Below, piece after piece: positions 24,889 through 32,755 of a DNA stretch of 33,208 nt. The translations under genes and the position numbers were made by a program. The DNA is taken from assembly GCA_027492915.1 (NCBI GenBank), contig JAPUDW010000398.1:1-33208 (forward strand). Direction: 5' to 3'. The stretch comes from Bacteroidota bacterium. GTDB lineage: Bacteria; Chloroflexota; Anaerolineae; Aggregatilineales; Phototrophicaceae. The notes under the pieces are model-generated. The model saw only the letters and a program-made list of their open reading frames with translations, was not told where the DNA came from and searched no databases. The first letter of the stretch is position 1. Each line of letters begins with the position of its first letter.

Positions 24889-25818
24889 CTACAAAACCAA
24901 CTCCCACATCTCACTCACCAGATCTTTCCCGAAACCGTGATACGCTTCGGCCTCCACCAACTGGAATCCGGCGGATTGGTAAATGCCCCGTGCTGCCACC
25001 AGCACATCATTCGTCCACAGCGTCATCTTTTTGTAGCCCATCTGCCGCGCGAACCGGATGCACTCGTTCACCAGCCGCTTACCGATCCCCAAGCCCCGCG
25101 CCTTTGGGTCAACGATCAGCATCCGCAATTTAGCAACCTCGTCCGACTTTTTAACCACAAACACCGAGCCTACAATCTCGCCGTTCATCTCCGCCATCCA
25201 GCAGCGTTCGCGCTTGTGGTCATAATGCTGGATGAACTCTGCCACAATACCCGCCACCAAACCCTCGAATGTTTCATCCCAGCCGTACTCGGTGTTGTAC
25301 AGCACCCCGTGCTTCTGCACCACCCACCCCATATCCCCCGGTTGGTGCGGTCGCAGCAAATACGGCACCGAATGTTCCGGCGCGATGCCCAACAGCGTTT
25401 GAATCGTCTGCATCGCCTCACCCAACCGTGTTTGGTCAGCCTCCGAAAGCGTATCAAGCATCGTCCCAATCGCGTTGCGTGAACGGCTGTTGAGGGTCGC
25501 AAACGCCGCCTGCCCTGCTTCCGTCAGGCTCAGCACCGTTTGCCTGCCATCCGTTTTTGAAGGCTGCTTGTCAATCAACCCTTTTTTGCTAAAGTCCCGC
25601 ACGATACGGCTCATATATCCCGCGTCGAGCTTCAACTCTGCTGCCAGTTCTGCTGCCGTCGTCTGCTCATGGTGCGCCATTTCGTAGATAATCCGCGCCT
25701 CGGTCAGCGAATACGGCGTTTGCAAATGCCCTTCTTCCAAAACCCCGATCTGTCGCGTATAAAAGCGGTTGAACCGCCGAACCGCCTCGATCTGTGCAGC
25801 CCTATCATGTGATGACAT
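24889..25818 (-). CDS. MarR-GNAT fusion (helix-turn-helix plus N-acetyltransferase)
   Basis: A 309-residue two-domain protein. The N-terminal MarR domain (about 1-145) has ITE-like YSLTEARIIYEMAHH, AAELAAELKLDAGYMSRIVRDFSKKGLI and the wing KTDGRQTVLSLTEAG. The C-terminal GNAT domain (about 155-309) has the acetyl-CoA loop DPKARGLGIGKRLVNECIRFA and the closing IYQSAGFQLVE strand. Such fusions are a recognised family that couples ligand- or metabolite-linked acetyltransferase to DNA binding. ATG 25818 is preferred to the TTG 24 bp further upstream; the ribosome site (AAAAGG, 10 nt) is weak. It stands alone between two repeat-rich spacers. Confidence 0.92.
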   Translation of the reverse strand: MSSHDRAAQIEAVRRFNRFYTRQIGVLEEGHLQTPYSLTEARIIYEMAHHEQTTAAELAAELKLDAGYMSRIVRDFSKKGLIDKQPSKTDGRQTVLSLTEAGQAAFATLNSRSRNAIGTMLDTLSEADQTRLGEAMQTIQTLLGIAPEHSVPYLLRPHQPGDMGWVVQKHGVLYNTEYGWDETFEGLVAGIVAEFIQHYDHKRERCWMAEMNGEIVGSVFVVKKSDEVAKLRMLIVDPKARGLGIGKRLVNECIRFARQMGYKKMTLWTNDVLVAARGIYQSAGFQLVEAEAYHGFGKDLVSEMWELVL

Positions 25819-25842
25819 CGCTTGAAATCCTTTTGCCCTCAA

Positions 25843-26529
25843 AAATTTATCCCTTACACCATAAAGGTTTGAAAATTCGAACCATCAAAACAGAACTTTA
25901 GTGCTATACTGCAATTGATAGTGGTCACATGGTAAGTGATGAGGTTTTGGGCGATCACAAACATAACCACGTTTGTAGGGACGCGATAATGATGTTTTAT
26001 TATTAAAAACAGCGTATGCCTTCCCTCTCTCGTTTGCGGGGGAGGTGTCGCGTTAGCGACGGAGGGGGTTCATATTCTGTGTTATTTTGTAAAACTTCCT
26101 CATCGCGTCCGCACCACCGAACCACACCCATCACCCCGTAACTTATCTCTGTTCTTAATCTTGGCGGTTAAAATCGCTTGTCTTTTCTGCTTTTCCTTGC
26201 TTTTCTCTGTGTTCTTTGTGGTAAAAATGCATTGGTTTGGGGCTCGCTGATTGGCAATCTTGGCGGCGGCACACTTTTTGCCAAAATTGCAGCATCTACA
26301 GCCGAGCGTTCCGCCGAATCTGCTAGAAAAACTCGTTATTTCGCCACGATTTTCGCCAATTTCACCAATGGTTATCCATAATCAGAATAGGTGAATTGAT
26401 TGCTTATGTCAACTAATATTGATGTTTAAAGCAATTATATAAGTATCCAAATTGCGTGGTAAAAACCCCTGCCCTATGCTAATGTAGACATTGATATAAC
26501 AGGATATTACGCGTACTTCAGGGATAAAA
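25843..26529. other. Repeat-rich spacer of 690 bp, no gene supported
   Basis: Contains half of a GTAGGG repeat (25974-25992), a hairpin-bearing G-rich block around 26036-26070 (GTCGC-gtta-GCGAC within GGAGG...GGAGGGGG), and a run resembling the CTCTGCG-type repeats (about 26160-26232, TTCTCTGTGTTCTTTGTGGT). The frame 26178-26381 is largely this repeat. A possible promoter for the next gene is TTGCGT-17-TATGCT at 26452-26480. Confidence 0.55.
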
Positions 26530-28059
26530 ATGGGCAATCAAGAAGCATTTTTGCAGGTCATCCAATCTGGCTATTCGACGCAAGGCGAGTCAATCACCCT
26601 CGGCGTTTCCATGTTAGACGGTGCGCCAGTCATCGGCGCGTTAGTTAAAGTCCCGCTCTCCACCCTGAACCGTCACGGGCTGGTCGCGGGTGCAACCGGC
26701 ACCGGCAAGACCAAAACTCTCCAGCGCCTCGCCGAAAGCCTCTCCGCCAACGGGGTTCCCGTGCTCATTATGGACATCAAAGGGGACATCAGCGGTATCT
26801 CGCAGATAGGTACACCCGCCCCCAAAATTGATGAACGCCAGCAAAAAATCGGTGTGCCGTGGAGTGCCAAGCAGTTCCCCACCGAGTTCCTCACTCTGTC
26901 CGGCACCAACGGTGTTCAACTTCGCGCAACTGTCTCCGAGTTCGGCCCTGTGCTGTTCAGTAAAATCCTTGAATTGAATGATACTCAGGAAAGCGTTGTC
27001 GCCCTCATCTTCAAATACTGTGACGATAAACAGCTTCCCCTGCTCGACCTCAAGGACTTCAAAAAGACCCTCCAATTCCTGACCAACGAAGGCCGTGAGG
27101 AAATCGAAAAAGACTACGGTGCAATCAGCCCCGCCTCCACCAGCGCCATCATGCGCAAAGTCATCGAGCTTGAGCAGCAGGGCGCGGAGCAGTTCTTTGG
27201 CGAAACTTCATTCGATGTCGAAGATCTCTGCCGTACCGATAGTAACGGCTATGGTTACATCAATGTCCTTCGCCTCGCGGATTTACAGAGCAAGCCCAAA
27301 CTCTTTTCGACCTTCATGCTCTGCCTGATGGCTGAAATCTACGAGAAGTTCCCCGAAGAAGGCGACATCGAAAAGCCCAAATTGGTGTTCATCATCGACG
27401 AAGCCCACCTCATCTTTAACGAAGCCTCCAAAGCCCTGCTCGGTCAAATCGAAACCATCATCAAGCTCATCCGCTCCAAAGGCGTGGGTATCTACTTCTG
27501 CACCCAGAATCCGATGGACATCCCTTCGCCCATCCTTGCCCAGCTTGGCCTAAAAATTCAACATGCTCTCCGTGCCTTCACCGCCAACGACCGCAAGGCC
27601 ATCAAACTCGCCGCCGAAAATTACCCGCTGACCGACTTCTACGATGTCGAGAATATGCTGACGCAGTTGGGTACTGGCGAAGCTTTCATCAGCGTCCTGA
27701 GCGAAAAAGGCATCCCAACCCCGCTGGCACACACCATGCTTTGTGCCCCCGAATCCCGCATGGACACCATCACCGATGGCGAACTACTGGACTCGGTCAA
27801 CCGTTCCGCCATCAAAACCAAATACAACGCCGTAATTGACCGCGACAGCGCCTACGAAATGCTCACCAAAAAACTGGAAAGTGCCGCTCAGGCCGAAGCC
27901 GACGCGAAAGAGGAAAAGAAGGCCGCCAAACAGCGCAAAGAAGACCCGTCCCTCATCGAACAGATCGGCAAGAGCAGTGTTGCCCGTCAGGTCGGTCGCA
28001 CCCTCACCCGCGAACTCACACGCGGCTTCCTCGGCATACTCGGCATCAAAAGCCGCTAA
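26530..28059 (+). CDS. HerA-like ATPase, DUF853 (YjgR) family
   Basis: A 509-residue P-loop ATPase of the FtsK/HerA superfamily. Walker A is GATGTGKT (54-61), MDIKGDISGI is the typical following strand, Walker B is LVFIIDEAH (285-293), and an arginine/sensor region GVGIYFCTQNPMDIP follows. Length and blocks fit the DUF853 helicase-HerA-like proteins, whose cellular role is not established. The C-terminus carries a charged coiled-coil-like stretch (QAEADAKEEKKAAKQRK, about 455-475) and ends basic. It is not paired with NurA or with SIR2/defence genes, so a phage-defence role is not supported here. Followed by a strong terminator hairpin that overlaps the leader of the next gene. Confidence 0.93.
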   Translation: MGNQEAFLQVIQSGYSTQGESITLGVSMLDGAPVIGALVKVPLSTLNRHGLVAGATGTGKTKTLQRLAESLSANGVPVLIMDIKGDISGISQIGTPAPKIDERQQKIGVPWSAKQFPTEFLTLSGTNGVQLRATVSEFGPVLFSKILELNDTQESVVALIFKYCDDKQLPLLDLKDFKKTLQFLTNEGREEIEKDYGAISPASTSAIMRKVIELEQQGAEQFFGETSFDVEDLCRTDSNGYGYINVLRLADLQSKPKLFSTFMLCLMAEIYEKFPEEGDIEKPKLVFIIDEAHLIFNEASKALLGQIETIIKLIRSKGVGIYFCTQNPMDIPSPILAQLGLKIQHALRAFTANDRKAIKLAAENYPLTDFYDVENMLTQLGTGEAFISVLSEKGIPTPLAHTMLCAPESRMDTITDGELLDSVNRSAIKTKYNAVIDRDSAYEMLTKKLESAAQAEADAKEEKKAAKQRKEDPSLIEQIGKSSVARQVGRTLTRELTRGFLGILGIKSR

Positions 28060-28084
28060 TACGCCCTACAAACCTCACTTCGTC

Positions 28085-28113
28085 GGGCGCATCAATATTG
28101 GTGCGCCCTTTTT
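28085..28113 (+). terminator. Strong Rho-independent terminator just before the SDR start
   Basis: GGGCGCA ... TGCGCCC plus further pairing through the centre (CAA/TTG) is followed by TTTTT. It begins 26 bp after the HerA-like gene and ends 9 bp before the ATG of the SDR gene, leaving no room for a promoter after it. Confidence 0.85.
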
Positions 28114-28121
28114 GGATAGAT

Positions 28122-28940
28122 ATGACCAAACACGCGGTATTCCGGCAAACTTATGGCCCGTGGGCGCTGGTCACAGGTGGCAGCGCGGGCATCGGTGCGT
28201 CCTTCGCGTGGATACTCGCCGAACGCGGCCTGAACCTCGTGCTGGTTGCCCGTAACCGTGAACGCCTCGAACAAAAAGCCGCCGAGATTCAAACCCAGCA
28301 TCCTACCATCCAAATCATCACCCACGCCCTTGACCTCAGCCTGCCCGATAGCATCACCACCCTCATTCATGCCACCACCGAACTCGAAATTGGGCTGGTG
28401 ATTGCCAACGCCGCCGTCGAAACCAACGGTGCCTTCCTACGAAATACTTTCGACGATGAACAGCGCCTCATCGCCCTCAACATCACCGCCCCTGCCCACC
28501 TCGCCCACCACTATGGGCAGTCGATGCGCGATCGCAGGCAGGGTGGCATCCTGTTTGTAGCCAGCATCGCCGCCTACGGCCCACTGCCCTACCTCGCCAA
28601 CTACGCCGCCTCTAAAGCCTATCTCCTAAGCCTCGGTGAAGCCCTGCATTACGAATTCAAACCCTATAGTGTCGATGTGCTGGTGCTATCCCCCGGCCTC
28701 ACCGATACGGACATGGCGGGGCAAAGCGAGATCAACTGGTCGCAGCTTTATGCCCCCTATATGGATGCCGACACCACCGCTCTCGCCGGTATCCGCGCCC
28801 TCGGTAAAAAGTCGAGCGTCATCCCCGGTACGACTAATTTTCTCGTCGCCTTCGTCCGCAAATATCTGCTCACACGCAGCCTCAATATCATCCTGTTCGG
28901 TCACCTGCTCCGTCGTGCCATCATGCCCAATCGGTTATGA
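28122..28940 (+). CDS. Short-chain dehydrogenase/reductase (SDR)
   Basis: A 272-residue classical SDR. Cofactor motif TGGSAGIG (18-25), an acidic/basic strand-2 end (LVLVARNRERLE) suggesting NADP(H), NAA (96-98), and catalytic Ser148, Tyr161 and Lys165 in YAASK. It ends with a hydrophobic, basic C-terminus (FVRKYLLTRSLNIILFGHLLRR), which may associate with the membrane (inference). ATG 28122 is chosen; a TTG at 28098 lies inside the terminator stem. The ribosome site is weak (GGATAG). The substrate is unknown. The neighbouring pgi gene has its own good ribosome site and 76-bp gap. Confidence 0.9.
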   Translation: MTKHAVFRQTYGPWALVTGGSAGIGASFAWILAERGLNLVLVARNRERLEQKAAEIQTQHPTIQIITHALDLSLPDSITTLIHATTELEIGLVIANAAVETNGAFLRNTFDDEQRLIALNITAPAHLAHHYGQSMRDRRQGGILFVASIAAYGPLPYLANYAASKAYLLSLGEALHYEFKPYSVDVLVLSPGLTDTDMAGQSEINWSQLYAPYMDADTTALAGIRALGKKSSVIPGTTNFLVAFVRKYLLTRSLNIILFGHLLRRAIMPNRL

Positions 28941-29016
28941 ATGGCACGCCTTCACTGGCCGCCCATAGCAAAAACCCTCAGCGTAAGTTATCCTCATTTT
29001 TACAGGAGTGAAACTG

Positions 29017-30657
29017 ATGACAACTTTAACCAATACACCCGCTTGGACTCAACTCGAAAAACACAATCAAACGATCAACAGCGTACAAATGCGAGACCTA
29101 TTCGCCGCTGAACCCGACCGTTTTGACCGCTTTTCCCGACACCTCGACGACATCCTATTCGACTTCTCTAAGAACCGTATCACGGACGAAACCCTAAAAC
29201 TGCTGCTCGACCTCGCCCGAGAAGCTAAACTCGGCGAAAAAATCGAAGCCATGTTCACGGGCGAAAAGATCAACCGCACCGAAAACCGCGCCGTTCTGCA
29301 CACCGCCCTGCGTAACCGCTCCAACACGCCCATCCTTGTCGATGGTGTGGATGTGATGCCCGAAGTCAACCGTGTGCTGGCGAAGATGCGCACCTTTAGT
29401 GAACAAGTGCGTTCCGGCGCGTGGAAAGGCTACACTGGCAAAGCCATTACCGATGTAGTCAATATTGGCATCGGTGGCTCGGACTTGGGGCCGAAGATGG
29501 TCACGCTTGCCCTCGCCCCTTACACCAAGCGCGATCTGCATTCGCACTTCGTCTCCAACGTCGATGGCACGGACATCGCCGAAACGCTGCGCGTCCTAAA
29601 TCCCGAAACCACGCTGTTCCTCATCGCCTCCAAAACCTTCACCACACAGGAAACCATGACCAACGCCCACACCGCGCGTCAATGGTTCCTCGACACAGCC
29701 AAAGACGAAGCCGCCGTTGCCAAACATTTCGCCGCCCTTTCCACCAACACTGAGAAGGTCAAGGCATTCGGTATCGACCCTGAAAATATGTTTGAGTTCT
29801 GGGATTGGGTCGGCGGTCGCTACTCGCTGTGGTCAGCCATCGGCCTCTCAATCGCCCTCGCCGTCGGCATGGATAATTTCGAGGCGCTGCTGGCTGGCGC
29901 ACATAAGGTTGACCAGCACTTCCGCACCACCCCCTTCGAGCATAACATTCCGGTCATCATGGGCTTACTTGGCATCTGGTATAACAACTTCTTCGGTGCC
30001 CAAACGCAAGCCATCCTCCCCTACGACCAGTATCTCTCGCGCTTTCCCGCCTACTTCCAACAGGGCGACATGGAAAGTAACGGCAAGAGCGTCACCCAAT
30101 CCGGCGAGAAGATTGACTACAGCACCGGCCCTGTGATCTGGGGTGAACCGGGGACAAACGGCCAGCACGCCTTCTACCAGCTCATTCATCAGGGTACGAA
30201 ACTCATCCCCTGCGACTTCCTAACCTCCGCCCAAACGCATAACGCGCTCGGCAACCACCACGAAATTCTGATCGCCAACTTCCTCGCCCAAACCGAGGCG
30301 CTGATGAAGGGTAAAACGGCTGACGAAGCCCGCGCGGAACTCATTGCCGCTGGCGATAGCACCCCATCTGATCTGCTGGTCGCCGCCAAAACCTTCGCCG
30401 GCAACAAACCGTCAAACTCGTTCCTCTACAAATCGCTCACGCCGGAAACACTTGGCGCACTCATCGCCCTCTACGAACACAAGATTTTCACACAGGGCAT
30501 CATCTGGGACATCAACTCGTTCGACCAATGGGGCGTGGAACTCGGCAAGCAGTTGGCGAAGGCCATCGAACCGGAACTCAAGGGCGACCAACCCGTTTCC
30601 ACCCACGATGCCTCCACCAACGGCCTCATCAACTACTACAAACAAACCCGCAGCTAA
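29017..30657 (+). CDS. pgi: Glucose-6-phosphate isomerase
   Basis: Interconverts glucose 6-phosphate and fructose 6-phosphate in the cytoplasm. 546 residues, the long bacterial/eukaryotic type. Signatures [29 protein letters not shown] and [11 protein letters not shown] are present. Active-site Glu353 (GDMESNG) and His384 ([15 protein letters not shown]) match E. coli Glu355/His386 by motif. ATG 29017 has AGGAG 8 nt upstream; the frame to GTG 29008 overlaps that site and is rejected. It fits the glucose-type importer at the left of the window metabolically, though the genes are far apart. Confidence 0.98.
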   Translation: MTTLTNTPAWTQLEKHNQTINSVQMRDLFAAEPDRFDRFSRHLDDILFDFSKNRITDETLKLLLDLAREAKLGEKIEAMFTGEKINRTENRAVLHTALRNRSNTPILVDGVDVMPEVNRVLAKMRTFSEQVRSGAWKGYTGKAITDVVNIGIGGSDLGPKMVTLALAPYTKRDLHSHFVSNVDGTDIAETLRVLNPETTLFLIASKTFTTQETMTNAHTARQWFLDTAKDEAAVAKHFAALSTNTEKVKAFGIDPENMFEFWDWVGGRYSLWSAIGLSIALAVGMDNFEALLAGAHKVDQHFRTTPFEHNIPVIMGLLGIWYNNFFGAQTQAILPYDQYLSRFPAYFQQGDMESNGKSVTQSGEKIDYSTGPVIWGEPGTNGQHAFYQLIHQGTKLIPCDFLTSAQTHNALGNHHEILIANFLAQTEALMKGKTADEARAELIAAGDSTPSDLLVAAKTFAGNKPSNSFLYKSLTPETLGALIALYEHKIFTQGIIWDINSFDQWGVELGKQLAKAIEPELKGDQPVSTHDASTNGLINYYKQTRS

Positions 30658-30674
30658 CATCCACCACACAACAA

Positions 30675-30698
30675 AACAGGGGCGCGCCTGCCCCTGTT
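30675..30698 (+). terminator. Hairpin terminator after pgi
   Basis: A perfect 9-bp stem, AACAGGGGC-gcgcct-GCCCCTGTT, 17 bp after the pgi stop. Only a weak U-rich tail (ACGGTTTCTCTG) follows. Confidence 0.55.
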
Positions 30699-30704
30699 AC
30701 GGTT

Positions 30705-31140
30705 TCTCTGTATTCTCTGCGCCTTTGCGTTAAATCTCTCTCCGCATTAACTCTGCGTCTCTGCGGTTAAGCTCTCCGAATTGATCTTGGCGTGCTTGGC
30801 GGTTTATCTTCTCCACATTGCTCTGTCTTCTCTGTGCCTTTGAGTCTCAGTGGTAAATGTCTTTGCGCTCTTTGCCTCTTCGCACCTTTGCGTTAATTCT
30901 CTCTCCGCATTAACTCTGCGTCTCTGCGGTTAAGCTCTCCGAATTGATCTTGGCGTTCTTGGCGACTTGGCGGTTTATCTTCTCCGTATTACTCTGTGTT
31001 CTCTGTCAGCGTTAAATGTCTTTGCGCTCTTTGCCTCTTCGCGCCTTTGCGTTAAATCTCTCGCGCATTGATCTTAGCGTTCTTGGCGATTAAATCTCTC
31101 CGTATTTCTCTGCGTTCTCCGCGCCTCTGCGGTTCAATCT
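30705..31140. repeat. Long array of CTCTGCG/TTTGCGTTAA short repeats
   Basis: About 435 bp built of interleaved motifs such as CTCTGCGTCTCTGCGGTTAA, TTGATCTTGGCGTTCTTGGC and CTTTGCGCTCTTTGCCTCTT. A 59-bp segment recurs exactly at 30735-30793 and 30898-30956 (offset 163 bp). A second block, TTTGCGCTCTTTGCCTCTTC, occurs near 30862 and at 31021. No believable reading frame. Single members of the same family lie near 16.3, 24.8 and 26.2 kb. Confidence 0.9.
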
Positions 31141-31147
31141 TCTTCTC

Positions 31148-32275
31148 TTACAACGCCTCGAGATGCAGCATCGGCAGTTCCTCGCCGTTCAACGTCACCA
31201 CCGTTTTCATCAGATCAGCCGTCATGCACGAATGCGAGGGCAGAATGCACACCAGCCCACCAATCTGGATGCGGTCGAAATCCTCCGGCGCGACTTGCAG
31301 AACACCGTGTTCCTGCGACACACCCATCACGTAAGTGTTTTCCAGCGGTGCGCTCCAACCGGTATCGGTCGGCAAACAAACCGCGCCATAAGTCGTTCGC
31401 CCCTTCACATCCACGAAGTTATCCTTCGACAAATGCACCCCGCCGCCGTACACCACAATCTGGCTGCGCTCGGCGTTCTTGGTCACTACGGGGCAAGCCA
31501 GCGCCACCGCCACCTCATCCGCCGTACAGGTGCTAATGTTGACCTGCATCCAATCGAAGTACACAAAGTTCCCCGGTCGCACTTCTTCGACCGCGCTCAA
31601 ATCCTCAACCGTCACGCAGCTCGGCGTATCCCCCAACGACACTTCCAACCCCGTGTATCCCGCCGCTGCCAGATGGTCACGCAGGCTGTTGAAGCGCGTC
31701 ACGCTCTCGTCGTACACCGCTTTAATCTCAGCGTGGTTGTGGCACTTATATGATTGCCCCGAATGTGTCAGCATCCCGCGCAAACGCATCATCGGGGACG
31801 CGCTGATCTGCTGCGCCAACCCCACCGCCTCATCATTCGCCTGCCAGTCGATGCCCGTGCGGTGGTACCCTGTGTCCACATCTAGCCAAATATCCACCGG
31901 ATGCTGCAAATGGCTGCCGAGAAAACGCACCGTTTCGCGGGACTCCACAATCAGCCCTAACCGGATACGACTGGCGAGGTCATTAATCAGATCAATCTCG
32001 CGCCAGTTCGCGGGGAACGCCACCAGCACATCATCCCACCCCGCATCCCCGAAGTAGGCCGCCATCCGCAGCGACGAAGCCGCGATGCTTGTAATGCCCG
32101 CATCGCGTATCCACTCCCCCACCTTCGCCGATTGGTGTGTCTTAAAATGGGGGCGCAGCCGAACACCGCTCGCCCGTGCGTGTGCCGCCATGTTGGTGAT
32201 GTTGCGTTTACAGATCGCCTCGTCTAATAGCAGCGTCGGGTGCGTAATACTTGCGTATAGTTCTTGGGTTGTCAT
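31148..32275 (-). CDS. D-serine dehydratase / D-threonine aldolase family PLP enzyme
   Basis: A fold-type III (alanine-racemase-like) PLP enzyme of 375 residues. The Schiff-base lysine is Lys45 in RPHFKTHQ. The C-terminal metal site typical of the DSD1/DTA group is visible as His348 and Cys350 in PSHSC. TPTLLLDEA-like THPTLLLDEA at the start and DVDTGYHRTGI in the barrel are further family blocks. It acts on D-amino acids: water elimination from D-serine or retro-aldol cleavage of D-threonine; sequence alone does not decide. Start ATG 32275 has only a weak ribosome site. A perfect 9-bp inverted repeat sits 16 bp upstream. Single gene. Confidence 0.9.
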   Translation of the reverse strand: MTTQELYASITHPTLLLDEAICKRNITNMAAHARASGVRLRPHFKTHQSAKVGEWIRDAGITSIAASSLRMAAYFGDAGWDDVLVAFPANWREIDLINDLASRIRLGLIVESRETVRFLGSHLQHPVDIWLDVDTGYHRTGIDWQANDEAVGLAQQISASPMMRLRGMLTHSGQSYKCHNHAEIKAVYDESVTRFNSLRDHLAAAGYTGLEVSLGDTPSCVTVEDLSAVEEVRPGNFVYFDWMQVNISTCTADEVAVALACPVVTKNAERSQIVVYGGGVHLSKDNFVDVKGRTTYGAVCLPTDTGWSAPLENTYVMGVSQEHGVLQVAPEDFDRIQIGGLVCILPSHSCMTADLMKTVVTLNGEELPMLHLEAL

Positions 32276-32290
32276 GATTAAGTCGCTTGT

Positions 32291-32319
32291 CTCTAGTCAG
32301 ATAAATAGTTTGACTAGAG
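32291..32319. promoter_or_regulatory. Candidate operator CTCTAGTCA-n11-TGACTAGAG
   Basis: A perfect inverted repeat with 9-bp arms and an 11-bp centre, 16 bp before the D-amino-acid enzyme start. Arm centres are 20 bp apart, two helical turns, as expected for a dimeric regulator. It would sit on or after the transcription start. Confidence 0.6.
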
Positions 32320-32393
32320 TGTACAGAGGTTATGGTGGCCTGACAAACCACATGGTTTACACAGAGTTTTAAAGATTGTCTGGCACTCAGGTT

Positions 32394-32716
32394 ATGAAAT
32401 TGACCTCCCGTCATCAAGCTATTATCGGACTGTTGTTTTATGTGGGACTGCGCCGGTCAGAAGTCTGCAAGCTCAAGTGAAGGGATGTCGATTTTGCTAA
32501 AACACGATTGCCATCAATGCAGGCTGACCGCTTTCTGGAGTGAAATCCGGTTTGTATGTGGTATCGAACTTATGTCCATGATACGTGACGAACACTGGTA
32601 CATAATCGCTCGAAAACGGCACCCCCACCAATCACACCCAGAAGATCCTGCGCTATATCGATCCCGCGCAAACGCTCGAATATGCCAAATATATCGAGAT
32701 AGGAATTATCGGATAA
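32394..32716 (+). pseudogene. Relic of a tyrosine recombinase/integrase
   Basis: From ATG 32394 the frame reads ...RHQAIIGLLFYVGLRRSEV then CKLK-stop-RDVDFAKTRLPSM. This matches the box I region of XerC/D-like recombinases, where G-LR-SE contains the catalytic Arg and LKWRDVDF is expected; the Trp codon has become TGA (32478-32480). Further stops and frame changes follow. A later frame (about 32610-32716) reads HTQKILRYIDPAQTLEYAKY, reminiscent of a recombinase C-terminus. N-terminal domain and most of the catalytic domain are missing. It is too short and broken to be functional. Identification is from motif memory. Confidence 0.6.
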
Positions 32717-32749
32717 AGTGATGATCCTACGCTGGAAGTCACTTTATCC
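32711..32749. terminator. Hairpin with perfect 11-bp arms
   Basis: GGATAAAGTGA-n17-TCACTTTATCC, 7 bp beyond the stop of the repeat-protein gene on the minus strand and at the end of the recombinase relic on the plus strand. No strong U-tract. It may be a terminator, or an old element end. Confidence 0.5.
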
Positions 32750-32755
32750 GTTGTC

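Noticed and set aside
26178..26381. 67-residue open frame with a hydrophobic start (MSFLLFLAFLCVLCG)
   Set aside because: Its beginning is translated from the TCTGTGTTCTTTGTGG repeat type and it has no ribosome site; likely not a gene.
26530..28059. HerA-like ATPase as part of an anti-phage system
   Set aside because: No NurA, SIR2, DUF4297 or other defence partner is adjacent; the sequence fits the stand-alone DUF853 family.
30705..31140. Possible CRISPR array because of repeated blocks
   Set aside because: The repeats are low-complexity and irregularly spaced, and no constant repeat with unique spacers of uniform length is present; no cas genes.
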